From: Callaeas wilsoni
Taxonomy: Eukaryota > Chordata > Aves > Passeriformes > Callaeidae
Length of the DNA: 64,000 nt
Direction of reading: 5' to 3'
Assembly: GCA_013398955.1 (NCBI GenBank)
Contig: VWPU01002944.1
Location: forward strand, 1-64,000
Below are positions 24,701-39,700 of the stretch, piece by piece. Both the position numbers and the translations under genes were made by a program. The notes under the pieces were generated by a model. It saw only the letters and a program-made list of their open reading frames with translations, did not search any database and was not told the DNA's origin. Position 1 is the stretch's first letter. Each line of letters opens with the position of its first letter.

Positions 24701-27700
24701 TCTAATCATCTTGTTATCAAGAGTGAGACCAAAAAAAGTGTCTAAACACCTAGACCCTAAATAATGGCAAATTTTCCAACTATGCATTGAATTAGTGCTT
24801 ACTGTAGAAAATACACAAGACATTCTGTACCTGCAGTAAAGTTACAGTTCAGTAAAACCTTTGTTTTGAAGATCAGTAAAAGGTGTTATAATTGATTCAT
24901 GCTAAACATGAAAGCATCTGGATCTGTAAGTTTAGTTATGAGGACAGCACTTACAGAAACAACAGCAAAATACATGACAAATTTAAACATCTTACCTGCA
25001 AATTCAACCCACACTTTTCTATTAGAAAGACAGATACACAAAAACTTATTATAATCAGCATGTTTATCCCTAAATTCTGAGGTAACAGACTGGAAGTAAG
25101 TTCAGACTCTCTCTCCTCTCTTAACTTACACTGTGAGGAGTCAGTGGCACAAGTTGTCCACAGAATTTGTGGACGCCCCATCCCTGGAGGTGGTGTTCAA
25201 GGCCAGGCTGGGTGAGGCTTTGAGCAACCTGCTCTAGGGGGATCTGATGCCAACACCCTCCTGACAAGGCCACCCCAGCTCCTGCTCTCAGCCACCCCGC
25301 AACCAACTGGCTCCNTCTGATGCCAACATCCTCCTACAAGGCCACCCCGCAACCAACTGGCTCCATCTTCCCCTCCAAATGCACCCTCTTGCCTGTGCCT
25401 GTAAACGTAACACCAGGTGTACTTCAGCTCTCACCAGGCCATTGTGCATTTACATAAATAAGACAGTGACACACGGACACAAAAGGTTTTGTGCATTTTC
25501 TCTGACTTTACCTAAAATTTTTGTAGGTCTGGATCCAGGATACTTACTGAAGCAACTGAAGCACACTCCAAGTCCAATGGAAGGCAGCAAGATTCTGGCT
25601 ATTGACTTGGACTGAGTGAGCTTTTATCCCAACTCTGGGGTCAGTGCAACATGGAAACTTGAAGTTTCCCACAAAGTAACTCAAACTAAGCCTGTGTTTT
25701 ATACCTCGATCCAATCCAAGATATACTAAAACACACTTTAGTGATTGCCAGAAATTTCTAACATTTAGAAAATTTTGAGGTTTTTCAGTGAAGAAAACTC
25801 ATCCCTGGTACACTACTCCAGTAGTCCTGGGATGAATTTGCTGCAAATCTGTTTCCTTCAAGGATGAAAAGCAACTTCTCAATCAATTTACATTTCAACA
25901 GCATCTTCTACACGCCAGACCACAACACAAGTTCTAAAGATGCTGTTTAATATGCATCTGTGTGCAAGAGCTCAGATGACCATATTAAAAACTGAGTTCT
26001 TAGCTAGCCAGAGATCTTCTACGGACTCACAGTGCTGGGTGTCAAACAGAGTAGGTGCCAGGCGGATGACATTGTGAACAGCAGACTGAAGAGAAGTGGG
26101 AGGTGACAGAATAGGATCCACTATTATGTCTAAATCAGAAACCTTCCAGGTGTCTGGAGATTTTTTCACACACCCACAGTCTGTCTCTACCGGACACACC
26201 AAGGCAGATCCAGTTACACAGAAAAAGAAAGAAAAAAAGTGGTGGAAAAATTATAACAATGACAATGGAGAAAATTAGAACAGGAACACTCAGATAATGA
26301 GAAATAAAAGCATGACAGTTGAAATAAATTCTCAATTTCTTTTCTTCCTGGGAGCATATATGCTTCTCCTTATATAAATCTATTTTACAGAACTTCATTC
26401 AAGTACCTTCAAAATAATAAATACAAAGTCAGTCCTAAGGCAGAATAATTACTTTCATAGTATTAAAAGTCCTGAGGTAGGTCTAGAAATGGATATATCT
26501 ATTTTGGAAGGCTGATATTACAAAACTGTGGTTTTTAGTCGGTAAACGTCAAAGTTAGGAACAAATCTGAAAACAGAACTATTGCAAATCTGTACCTTCA
26601 CCCCACAATTAAGTCATTCCATATTCTTGAGACTTTTCCATAAAACCACAGTGATGGGGATTGTACAGATTTTGAATACTTTTACCTGATAACAGTATTG
26701 GTAAATCACTAATATCAGTGGGAAAGACTGGGGCGTTTTTTTAAAGTTCTGTTTGGCCAGTTCTACTTCCTGACCTTGGGGTTTCTGGGGGGGCATTTCT
26801 GACATTCTTTCCTACAGAAAGGTTCCCGTTGTCTTCCCTCCATCTCTTCCTCCCCATCTGGAAAGCATGCTGTAAATTTTGCTGGAATATTCAGTTTTAA
26901 GCACTTGAATGTATGTGAATATTGCAGCAACTTTGGTCTCCTAGTCATTCCTTATTCCATTTTTTATCTCTCCTAGGAGACCAGGTAAAATAAGTCCTGT
27001 AGTTAGACCAATGGGATCATGCATTTTTATTTGTATTATGCATATTTTCCTAGCTTACCATTTCTTAAGAATTCTGATTTTTCTAAGATATGAGCAGACA
27101 GGTGAGATTTGCTAGAATTGAGAACTTAAGGCACAAATATGACCTGCTTCCTTCAGTCTCCAATGCAAATTAAATAATAATTCTATTTTATAATGTAGGT
27201 GGAATTATTAATGACAGGAGACATGAAAACCAATTTTGGACACAAAGTCCTGGGGAGTACTCTGGAGGAGCAGCTTCTTCACTAAATAGGGCAGAAACAA
27301 GTAAACAGCACCAATGTTAAGGTTATTCCATTTCAGAAATGCTTCAAGGACCACAAACTCCCACATCTCAGATGGAGCAAAAACCTCCTGTAGTTTTATT
27401 CTATCTTCCTATTTAGTCTCCTTCTGAGAAGTATTATCATTATTATTTACTCACTAGCTTTGTTTTACTTGACAAAAAGCAACATACTGTAAATAGTTAT
27501 TTATAACACAGTTTTCCACAAAGTTGATTTCATTATTATATTCAAACGCACAAACTAATTGAAAAAGCTATTAAAAACACAACATAGAATCTGTGAAGAA
27601 AATGTGCTCCTTTTAGAGATGTACCAGCCAGTAAAATTTCAAAGAAAACACTCAATCTTCTAAGAAAAATTAATGGAAAGAAGCAAAAATGCCACAGATC

Positions 27701-30700
27701 AAATGGCTGATGTCTAATTCACAGAACAGTATTAACACATCTGAAACTTGCCTCCTCCCCTACAGAAAGTGTGCCAACACTGGGTCTCCTAAGATTATTC
27801 CTTTTTCTTTACTGCCCCTTTTCAAACCATATGTATTAATAAACATCACACAAGTACTTACCAGATTTTGATCTTCCATGTGTTGAGTTAGGAGCAATGG
27901 TGAGAGACTGTGGCTTAACTGGATCTACTGGTACAGCGTAAGTGCCAGCACTTGGAACTTGGATGTAAGGTCCTACTGCTGCCACCCTTCCTGAAGCACT
28001 CAGGGACGACTGGGGCGATGAAGTTCCATTAATACGATTCAGCTGAAAACAATCAGACAAATTGAAACGTGAATGTCCATTTAATCTAGACCTTTCTGCA
28101 TGAACAGGGAGGTCTAAACTTAATTATCTAGAACCATGCACTATAGCTGGGACACCTGAATAATTAAGTTATCATACTCTATGCTTCTACAAAAGAGAAT
28201 TAAAAAGTAATAGAAAGCACCAATTTTATTCCTTAAAATTAACAGCTCAAAAATTAAATTTCTTAGTCACAGCACATACATCTCTTGTAGATACCTTTAT
28301 CTCTCTAAGATCTCTTTCACTGTGCCTTTCTCAAGCAAATGGTCTAAAATGAGTTCTTAAATTATCAAATATGTATGGGTTGGGTTTTCTTAAAGCAATA
28401 CCTCCAGCTAGTAATACATATGGAAATCCAGAATTCATCTCTTAAAATCTTTTTGAAGCTCCAGACAACTATTAAGCCTAACTTTATCAAACTGTTCATA
28501 TTTTCATCCATTTTCCATACTGGAAGATCAGTATTTTATAAAACCCAATTTTTTAATGCATCCATGCTTTTAAACACATAGCACGTAGTCATACTTTCCT
28601 TCCTAGAAATACAAACTTTTCTGATTTTTAATGTAGTATTGTCTGTGCCATAAGGAAAAATAAAAGGAAACATATTCTGTCTTACAGTTTTTGCATATCT
28701 ATGAGAAACCTTAAAATAGTTTTAAGAAACCTGCTACTTTTATCATAGGTAACTGTATTACTTGAGTGGGAAAAAGTGAGATTCTATGTGGTTTTTATAG
28801 GCCCTTGATAAACTGAAGCGTGGCCCTTTTAACAGTTTATCTTACAGGAATGTTTTCTTTTTGACGTGCCTCAACTTTTTTCTTGTACAGTCGTTCGCGC
28901 AGCTCGTTGATTCGCTTGTCCATCATCGCCACCTCCATATTGCGTTTGTTCAGGAGTTCTTTCTGCTGCTGGAGCTTGGAGTTCTGCTCCTGGTTAAGCC
29001 TGTTACGGATCTTCAAAAACAAAAATTAAAAAGAATAAAACCTCGCTTGTTAGGACAGTTCTCCTTCTGTCTCTTTAATGCAGTGTTAAAAAAACCCAAA
29101 GGAATTTGGATCAACAACTTGTTCTGGTGTCTCTAATTTATGCTTCCACTCATCCTGTCAAGTTAGCACTTGCAACCATGAACAACTCTTAGAAGAAACC
29201 AGCGAAAAAATATCCTAAAAAAACTAGTGGATGCCCAATAAATACATACAGACTGCATCCCATTTATAGAAAATGGATTGAGGAATTAGGCATAAAGACA
29301 TTTCAGAAAATTCTACTGTGAAGAACTAAATCACAGAAAATGTTTGTTAAAAGTTATGCTTACCCAAGACAGTTTGTCTATCACAAAAACTAAGTGATAC
29401 AAAACTTGTATCAGAAATTATGCTATTGATTCTGTTTCCAGTTCCACATGAGACTTTGTGATGTCTGGAAGGAGGGTTAACTGAACTGCTGTGCGACTGG
29501 GCACAGATTTTCCTCTTTGCACAGGGATTAAACTGAATCCTCCACAGCAGTTTTCCAGTAGATTATGAGGTGGATTACCTTTACAGTTTAAATCAACCAT
29601 GACACTCTTTATAATTATTTCTCTCGCTTTGCCATTGGCATTTTTTCATACGTTCAATAACTCAGACATTGTCTCAGTGTTCCAATTTTCATGGTGATGT
29701 TACAAGCAAAGAATACCTGAGGCAAACTTAAGTCTTGATCAACACATACAGGGGATCATTGTGAAGCACAAGAGAGAAATCTTTATCTATTGAGCACCTC
29801 TGCACTTAGAAATACTCAAAGGCAGACATGCCTTGTATAAATGGGGAAGGGGGAAAAAGAGACAAAAAGGACACTTATTCCTAATGTGTGAAAACAGGAT
29901 TAATTTCTATGCTGTATTTGCTCATCTAAATAAATGAGACTAATTTGGAAATTTAAATTAATTTTAAAATATGAAATATATTAGAGCTGTTGCCTTGATC
30001 ACAGTAAAGTACATGAGTAAATAAAACAGCCCTCAAAATCCTGATACATTAGCACACAACTGGAGAAAATTTCAAAGTAAACTGAATACCTAATTACTCA
30101 TGTGAGAACTACACTCTAGATACAACAACCTTGGAGGAGATATATAATATTGATGCAGGGAATACTGTGTTAACATACTGCAACCATCTTGCACTATATA
30201 GCGCAGGGAATATAGTGCAACTTGCATTTTTGATTACTCTATTAAAATGTGTTATTTAATTCCTATGTATTTTGTTTATTCACACCAGACAATATAGCTA
30301 TATCTTCACAATATGCTTTTAAAATTACAGTCATGTCTCCAAGTTAAGATGACATCTAAGTGAGCTTGGTATACCCAGATCAGCGCAAAATAGAAAAGTA
30401 CCAAACTTAGTTTCACAAAAAATTTTTGAGAGAGATTAAAACAAATAATAAATTATGTGGACATTCAGTATTTCGGTATTAGGGACTGAGAAATACCCTT
30501 CAAAACACTTGCACACTTCGGATCATTACGTGTATAAGAAACAAAATAGCTTTTAAAGCTAATGAAGTTCTTTCTGTAAAAAGGTTTCTACAGCCTCACA
30601 CACTAACAGCATTCCAACACACTATACTTTTATGAGGTGTAACAGAACCAAATTGCCACTCATAAGAGCAGTAATACAACTTTTAAAATCTACAGCTGTA

Positions 30701-33700
30701 ATTCAAATTGCATTTTTTTGTTACTTACCTGTAGCTCTTGATACAACTTTTTTAATTCTACTGCTGCAGGCCCTGTCATTTGTCCATTGTAAGACTGAAA
30801 CCCATTCAGTTTCCCTTTCCTTAAATCCTCCAGTTGCTGAGTGAGTTGATCCACTTTTAACACTGCAGCCTGCAGCTCTTGCTGCTTTTCCTGGAACATG
30901 GCACTTATATGCTCAATTTCAGTTGCTAAAATTAAAAAGGTAAAAATAGCAAAAAAGAATAAAATAAAGCAAAAGTCGTAAATTTTTTAATTCTACAAGT
31001 ATTAATAAACACGCCACACTAGCTTTACATCTAATATATGTATGCACATATAAAATATTTGTATTGCAAATTTGCTAACAGTCATAATATTTCCTAATAG
31101 TTAGAGAACAGACTTATTCTGACTTTGTTTGACTATGTAAAACTAACAAAAAGTTCTGTCACATACAAATTTCATGGAAACATTGAACCCCCATAAGACA
31201 AAAAGCATTTCATCTGAAAACCTGCTTCAATGCTATAGTGACTTACAATATAGCATTATTTGCTAGTCATGCAGTGAACAGTAAATTAAATAAATGAAGA
31301 ATCCCACATACACAGATTGCCATTCATCATCTTGCTGTAGTCCACTTGTCCTCTCATGGCACGGATTTTTTTCAGCTTTGTCTCTTGTGTTTCAACACGT
31401 TCTTTAAGTTTTTGAAGCTTTTCACTCTCAGAAACCGACTGCTGCTGGCGACGTTCTTGCTGCTTCAGGTAACGCAAACGTTGTTCCTGAAAAAAGGAAG
31501 TTTTAAACAAGAGGTACCTGTTACCCATTTATTTTAAAAAACCCCCACATTAACTTAGAAAAACCCATCACTTTGATCATGTTTTTTACTTTCACAAATC
31601 AGAAAAGGTTGTATTTTGTTGAAATATGCACCAGTCCTAGAAGTTAACAAATCTGTTTTAGAGCAGAGATTCAAGACTTTTTTTACACAATAAAATATTA
31701 TATTTACACAGATATGCAAATACAACCCTAGCCTGAACACTCATTCAAATACATCTGTGATGCTTCCTCTGGCATTTGTTTTCTGACACTATTAGCAGTT
31801 TTCTTGCTGTTGGCAAAATAAACTTCCAGCGCTGTTACCCAGCTTCCCAAAGATGACAAAATATGTCCAACAGACCATTTTAAACAAGATGACCTGCTGT
31901 AAGATGATGTTCCAGTTCTAAATAACAGTTCTTCTGCTGGGCACACAAGGAAAAATTTTTTTTTTTTAAATTATTTCCATGGAGAAAGAACAACAGAATC
32001 AGTACCTAGGTTGACTCCTAGGTACTACAAACATTGAAGGGATACTATATACTAGAATACTTCAAACAACATCAACAACAATGTCAAAACCATTAAACCC
32101 CCTCCTCACTCTGCAAACATACTCAGATTCTTATATCCCCGAGACCTGGAAATGCAATACATGAATATTTATAAATTGGGCATATTCTCATCTCACACCA
32201 CTGTTACTGTACCGGAGTGAACGAGCTACTGAAGACGAGCATGGAGTCAAGCCTGTTCTGCCACAGATCATGAAGGGGGCCATACAAGAGAGATAAATAA
32301 ACCCTAGCAGTATTTTTATGAAGACACGTAATATAGTTTGTTCTAGCAGTATTTATGCCAAAAGACCGTGCGTTGCCTAGGCTAAGATTATTCTGGTAAA
32401 ATGATGGATTTCTCAAGCTATTTCTTGAGCTTAATTGAAATGACTTAGTGTGTTTTTCTCTAGCCACGAAACTTACGCTTGCATATATTGAAAAAAATTG
32501 GTCCGTATATAATCATTACCTTAGCAACCAACATTTGCTGTTGATTTTCAATCTGTTGCTGTTGTCGGGCAGCCATATCTTGCAGTTCAGAAAGAGTGAG
32601 CTCAACACGCGGATTCCCAACCTGCAAACCAGAAAATGTTACGTGAACGTGTTGATGTGTATCAGGGCATTCTGACCAGACAACCTAAACCTCCACTCCT
32701 CAGAGGAAGGTTAAAGGCTCCTCCCAAGTCCTCAGGGAAAGAGTAATGATGGGAACCTGTGAAAGAGTGAGGAACATCAGAGCAGAAAGGAGGGAGACAG
32801 ATCATGCAGAGGGGCAGAAAAAGCAAAAAGTAGAAAAGTGGATGGAGATGAGAACACTAAGAGACAAAACAAAAAAGAAGAGAAAAAAGAGCCCTTATCG
32901 TACATTTAACTCCCCTCTGTTCAGATGTTTGGTAGCACTGGCACAAAGCCCTGGTATGGCACGTGAGATAATACACATGCAAGCAGGTATTTTAGGCAGT
33001 ATGAGAATCTGAAGCTGCTTTCCTTTCCTAATATTTTCAGCATAACTGTCTTGGCAGCTTAAACTGCTGGTTCATGTTCTTTGCCTAGCACAGGACAAGA
33101 CCACATGAGAACCCTTAGATAAAGGGTCGTTAAGCTCACATCCAAAGACGGTGAAAATGCTGATATATTGGGGCCATTTAGGGTAAGGATCTGTGAAAAA
33201 AAGTTTGCTCAAGTGAAGAAAAGTAAAGCTGATCCCCTTCAGATAAATAAGTGGCTATTACTTTGAATGAAATGCGAAGTATTAGCAAGGCTTTTTCACT
33301 CTTTTTGCATTTCAAAACTAACACAAGCTACAAAATTAGGGTAGAGACACAAATGATGAAAATTCTTTAAAATTCATACCATGTGTGTGACCAAATCTCA
33401 TGCGTTTTTAAAAAATGAATGCATTGTTTCAGTATATCCATAATTCTATCAACAAATACTATTTACATTTATACACTAAATTACTTCAACCACGCTCTTT
33501 TGTATGCAATCTCAAGAAAGAGAGTGTAATGTATCAAGAAAAATTCCAGAAGCTGACACTTGCTACTCAGAAAACCAAAATCCATAACCTTAGAATTGCA
33601 GGGTTTAACTGCAGCTTCAGAATTTCCACAGAAAGAAAATCATCAGTCTTTGAAAAATTATGCTGCAACGTTCAGAACAGCCCAACATCTGTTTCAAAGT

Positions 33701-36700
33701 ATTTACACATAATTCAGTTAATTTATTGGATCAATGTAAAAGCTGGACTACAGCACTCTAATAATTCAGTAAACAATGTAGTTTTTTTAGCAAATTTCAT
33801 GACTACACTATTAGTAAGCTAAATAAAAATTACATCACTTGCTACCCCCAATACAGTCAATACTGCTGAAAAAGAAAAGATAATTAAGTATTTTGGATAT
33901 ATTGATAAATAAAACTGTTTCAAATGCTTATAAAATGGAATGAGGTTTGAACATTTTACAGACATACAGAAAAAAACCCCAAACCAAAACAACCCACCAG
34001 TGCCCAAAATCGATCGCACATCAGGTGATGGATCTTACCACAGCTGATCCCATAGGAAAACTGATTTAGCTGCTCTGCTTTTCTGGGCCTACTCTACCGA
34101 TGTATCTCCTGCAGTACTTGTACTTCACTCTCAGAAACATCTTTTTGACACCACATTATCTCAGGCACTTTGAATGTCTTTTTTCGTATTTCTACATCAA
34201 ACTCCTACGTAAGTATTAGTTCTCCAACCAATGCACAATACAGAACTGTTTCTTTAAGCTTCATTTAGGAAAGGAAAATACTATTTGTTTTAAAGTAACT
34301 GAATTTTTTTTTCTACCTGAATTAATATTCCATGTTGCAATTCTTCAAGGAAGACAACACCTCAAGGTCAATCATTAAAATGAGCCAGATTTGGATCACT
34401 AACTTTTAAAGCTGCTCCATCTTGGACACATGATATAGACATGTCAGCTAAAATGTTTAGATATTGTCCCTGTTTGAACGTTTCTCACTGAATAAATTAT
34501 GAAGTGAAATTATAATGCTTACTGGAAATGACAACTGAAATTCCTCTTACTAGTCAACATCAATGAAAAACTTTCGTAGTAGAGAAGTAATTAAAAGAGG
34601 TGAAGTCCACTCAAGATACTAATTTTCTATTTCAACACAGGGAAAGACTTTTTTTATGAGCATGACTTATGCAGAGAAGAGTCCTTCCGAATATTCTTTC
34701 AGGACAAGTAACTTGTATGCACTTGTGGCCACCGAAAGAGACATTTCATTATTAATTACTGGCTGAAAGGCACTAATTGGCTAAGAAAGTAAGGAAGATT
34801 TTCCAAGTGCCATCCACAAACCAAAATGTGCTTACAAGAAAACAACACAGAAAACCAAATGTTGCTCCCAAAACATGTTCAGGCTCTGCTGACTTCAGTT
34901 GGCATGACCAATTGCCAGAAAAGAAATAAACCTCTACGTCTGCTTCTGTTGGGCTCTGCAGGCAATTCTTACAAGGGGCTCAGAATGGCATGAAGGCTTC
35001 CCTCTGGATCACTGATTTTAGAAGTTAAAAGGGGAGTGTGTGTGAATTAATAGTATTTTTTCAACACACATATGTGCTTTCACAGAAATATGTAACTTGC
35101 ATCAGACTACGCAAAGTTTTCCCAATGCTTCCTTTCTTTCTGCTTTAATTACCAGCTAAAATTAAAAACATTGATAGCTCATTGTATTTCCAGTAGAAAT
35201 TTTGAGTATAACAATGTCCAAGATATAGAGAGATGTTTTATTCTGCTAAGTAATCTTGTTAAAAATATATCCAGACTCAAAAAGTGGTATCTGTATAGGA
35301 ATTGTGAACGTTTCAAAGCAAAAAAGCCATTTCACCATGTGAAAATTAAAGATTTTCTAAATGGATAATGTAACCTGGAATGCACAATGATAATAAAAAA
35401 CTTGTTTGTAAAAGCACCAGAAACTAATCAGAAAAATCCCAATGTAGTTTAATCCAAGAACTCAGAATTTTTACTGCTTTAAACAGGCATATTTGAAAGT
35501 CTCTCCCATAATGCCTGGCAAAAGTACTGTATTATTTTGTATCATGCAAAATATAGAAGATTAATTATAAGATTAATGCAAGTATTAGCATCTCCTTGAA
35601 GAAGCTATTAACTACTGTAAAATGTTCTATTTAGAAAGTGTAATGTCTAAAAACCTTTTATAAATGACAAAGCACAAGAACATGGGAAACAGTGATAATT
35701 AACCATTTAAATATAAACACCCTATGAGAAATCTTTTAATGTTCTCCTCACTGAATACCAATAAGTATCCCTTTCACTACAAGAGCTACAGTATGCTTAG
35801 GGAAAAAAAATAGACAGCTGAGGAAACACAGCACTGAACCTGTAACTTCACTCGCAGTTTTCTCCTTTTCATCCACATGGCAAAAGCAGTAAACAGAGCG
35901 AGCAAAATTCCTCTTCAACATCAAATCAATTATTTTCAGATAGCCCGTCGTTGGTTTCAGGTCTCCAAATCAGCACAGCTTCATTTTTGAAACAGCATGA
36001 AAAACACTGAATCCTTCTCTTGTGGAGATCTAGTTAAATCAATTCATTTAGAGCGCTTCATATTAGTTGAGTCTGCTCGCAATAATCTGTTTGCAAACAC
36101 CACCACGGAAAAGAAGTCTGTCTCAGTCCTTCTCCAGAACCTCAGGCTACGCCAGGCAAGGACAGCACTGCGTTTTCAGTTCTTTAATGAGGTTGTTGGT
36201 TTCTTGGATTCTTGAGTTTGTGCTGTTTCTACTAGTTATTAACAATTCCATCCACAAAGTCAAGACACTCACCTCTCATAACAAACACGAGCCTATCACA
36301 TTTAAGGTCCAGACCTCCTCCTTCCTCCTGCAGCAAGGGAAACAGACCTCCTACAGAAGCGACTTCTGAAGGAGGTACTAAAAAGCCACTACAAATACCT
36401 ACTCCTCCAGATTCCACAGATTCATTTGCTACATGGTGATACATCAAAGCAGACAGTTTTGCTGAATTGTAAATTTCTTTTCATTGATTCACAGCAGCAT
36501 TTACACAAGGATGAACTCCTAAATGAAATGCCAGAGAGCAAACACTGCCTTATTATGCACTGAGGAAGTATTATGTATGTCTCATATAGACAAGAATAAT
36601 TTACATCTATTTCACCAATTTCTTAATATTGACAGGGATCTTAAAAAAATTGTATTTATCTTATTTAACATGCACTTTAAAAGGGCATGATGAAAGATAG

Positions 36701-39700
36701 AATTTGTAATGAACTCGAGTTTCAGCTTCTGACATCACCTTCCTACTACAAGCTAATATTTTACCATTTGATGATTAATATTTTTGAGACAGGTGAGATG
36801 AATAGTACAGTAGTAATTAAATAGTTTGGGAACCAGTTTACAAGCAGCCTCTGAACAAATCATACCTTCGGCATTTAATTAAGGAAATGAACCTCCTTTA
36901 ATACTTATTTCTACATATTAGTCTTGTCACTCTGAAAATTTATTTTCTTATTCCTCCTTCCTTTCTATGCTGTTTAATATCACGAACTCTTCAGTCTACA
37001 TACTTCTGGGCTATTATGAATAGCTTACTCATTGGCAACTTGCAAGGGTAAATGAAAAATTGCACCTGAACTCAAAATATTTCTTTGACAAGCAGGATGT
37101 ACTGTAGCCAAGGGATGGAAGCAATAAGGGCAGATTCCAGTGGTTTTTTGCCTTTACTCCCAACAGAAAACTCTCTTTTAAGAGGAATCTAATTATGTCA
37201 ATATTAAAATAAAACCCCCATGAGATCAACCTTTTGAATAGATGATTTTTTAAAAGATGATAACTGGGATGTGGTCTGATTTTATGCATTTTTTTTGCTT
37301 CCATGCTTAACCCATGAAGATACTTATTTTTGATAATTTTCTAAGTTTGCACTAGTAAGAACAGTTACTTTGAAAATAATAATGAAACATACACTAAATC
37401 CATACCTGAGACTGTTATGATTTCAAAAGAGCTTTAAAGGAAAAACCAAATATTCAAAAGCTTTACAGGGCACCAGAAGGACTGGTGGTCTCATGCTTTG
37501 GTTCAACAACACCCAGCCACTCAAACAGCCAGTGTCAGGCATAATGTAACCAATTAACTGAAAAAGAAAAGCAGAGTAGTATAAGAACTTACTAATAATT
37601 TCCTGCATACTATCTCTTCGGATCTTTTTCTAGGTTTGCAAGAACCGCCATGTCATTAACTTCCCTTATCTATTTCTTCCTTCTTTTTAGATCACACCCA
37701 TCTCCCACACAAATCTTCTGAAGTTCCCTTCCCAAAACCCTGCAAGAGGAACCACAGGTTCAAGTAACTCAAGCTTCCTGAAACTGGCCAAGCTCCACAT
37801 TCTCCTGTACACAGTCTTGTACACTCAACCATGTGCTATGATATTTTTTAGTCTTCTTCCTATCATTCTCTCCCATCACCTCTATCCTTACTTCCTCATT
37901 TAGTACTTCTCTTCTTGTACTTAGTTCCACCACTTTGTTCCTCTCCTGGCACAGTCAGAAATGAATCTGAGCTCAAATCACCAATTGCCAAGGTCAACGT
38001 CACTTAAAATGTGACCAACCAACACCCAGAGCATCAAAGAAGTCTGTGCCTTAGCTTCTACTGTGGAGCCCAGAAGGGTTGGTTCTGGCTTTGGCCATCA
38101 AAAGAGTGACCCAGAAAGTTTTTGCTTATATCCCACTGCTTTCAACCATCTATGAATTTTTTAAAAAGTCAATACAGAGAGCTACTGAAGATAATGCAGC
38201 AGATACCCCACCTGCAGCCCAGCTCCACTGTTTCTTCTTTCCACAGGCTGCCACTCTAAAACTGTTGCACAGATAAGGAAGATTTTGGCCAAATAACCTT
38301 TATAGCAAAAACAAACAAACAAACCAACCAGCCAAAGGGCAATCCTTCTCTGAAGCCTCCATACCTCCCTTCTGGTGATGGTAAAGGTAACCATATCCTC
38401 AAGGAGAAAAAATGTGAAAGAAACACTCTTTACCCAAATAGGGACAACACCAGCATATCAAAGGCTGGGGGGGTGGGGACACACACCCACTACCAAAGCA
38501 AAACCACAGTACTATTAGAGGCAGAAACTGCATAAGAGAGAAAAAAATCCAAGAAGCAACAACTTTGAGCTTGTGAAAGAATTCACGCTCCTCATGTGGG
38601 CTTCATTAAGGAGACATACAATTCTGACATGGTAAAAAGAAAACATATTCACCACCCTAAGAACAGAGGACAGTAGAGGTGAGAAAGATACTGCAAGTTG
38701 CTCCTGAGAAGGCTTAAAATGGCTACATAGAAATGCAAAATAAATACTTTGGTTTTACTGCACATAGTGAAAGACTCATCTTTCCATAATCCATAGCAGT
38801 TTTAAGTTGTTTTTACTTCCTAGGGCACAAGAGGGAATACAAAACCTATCACCAGACTAGTGATTTACCTTCGCAGAGCTGTCAAACCCCAGCAATCTAC
38901 AGAGCTACATGACAAACAGAACTGACAGGTCTGGAACTAGGTATACGAGCAGTTGGGCAAAAAGGGAGTGAAGTGTATTACATAAATGAGCATTTTCCCA
39001 ACACAAAGCAGAATGAGAACCATAAAATGAAAAGGGGTAGGTTGGAGTGCTCTCCAGCAGTGAATTCCAGGCTGGGATCAGGGCTCTGACAATTCTCAGC
39101 CTCCTGAAACCAGGGGGATGTCACCACTGTGGGCCATCACCGCATTTCCTCCCCTTTTTGGCATTTACAGCAAAGGAACAGCAGCTCTGGCTGAAGAACT
39201 CCAAACTGCCAGAGCAGGAAAGAAAGGAACAGCTTGCTTTGCCTGCTGAAATCCACCAAAAGACTTCCTAATTCTCCAATGCCAACTTGGACATGAGCAG
39301 CAGAAGCCGAGAGGTGTACCATCTTTGCCTTAAGCTGCGTTCAAAATAACAAAGTTTGGGAGATGCTCTAAAAACCCCACTTGGCAACAAAGCTTTAAGG
39401 GTTGCTGGTGAGAACACACACCTTGGGTACCTGTCCTTGGCATAGCATCAGTCATGAGGAAACCAGATGGAAGGTATGGGAATTTATTATGCCAGTCCTG
39501 CATCAGACAGGTCTTACATGAAAAGTATGTGGCCTCCTCGTGCTCTCTGAGGTCTACAGAAGGAGATGCAGCATCTGCTGAAGATTAGTGTTTCTGACCT
39601 CCATACATTTCTGAAATATATTGACCCTATATATCACCAAATTGAAGAATTTTAGTATCTTTTTGACCACATTTTCCAAAAAACCTGATCTTAGTGACAT

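Larger units (their letters stand above)
23237..27861 (-). other. PPP1R13B: PPP1R13B intron 9 (4.6 kb)
   Basis: GT-AG intron. It contains a CR1 fragment (25150-25240) that runs directly into a tandem duplication with the window's only ambiguous base. The remainder is AT-rich unique sequence with no recognised exon. Confidence 0.83.

Noticed and set aside
33415..33822. 135-codon open frame on the + strand in the large PPP1R13B intron.
   Set aside because: Antisense to the gene, AT-rich codon content, no family resemblance, no supporting splice or regulatory signals.
39047..39271. 74-codon frame with a somewhat protein-like tail ([20 protein letters not shown]).
   Set aside because: The charged, Gln-rich tail looked like a coiled coil, but I cannot match it to any family. 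It is intronic and antisense, and the upstream half looks random.
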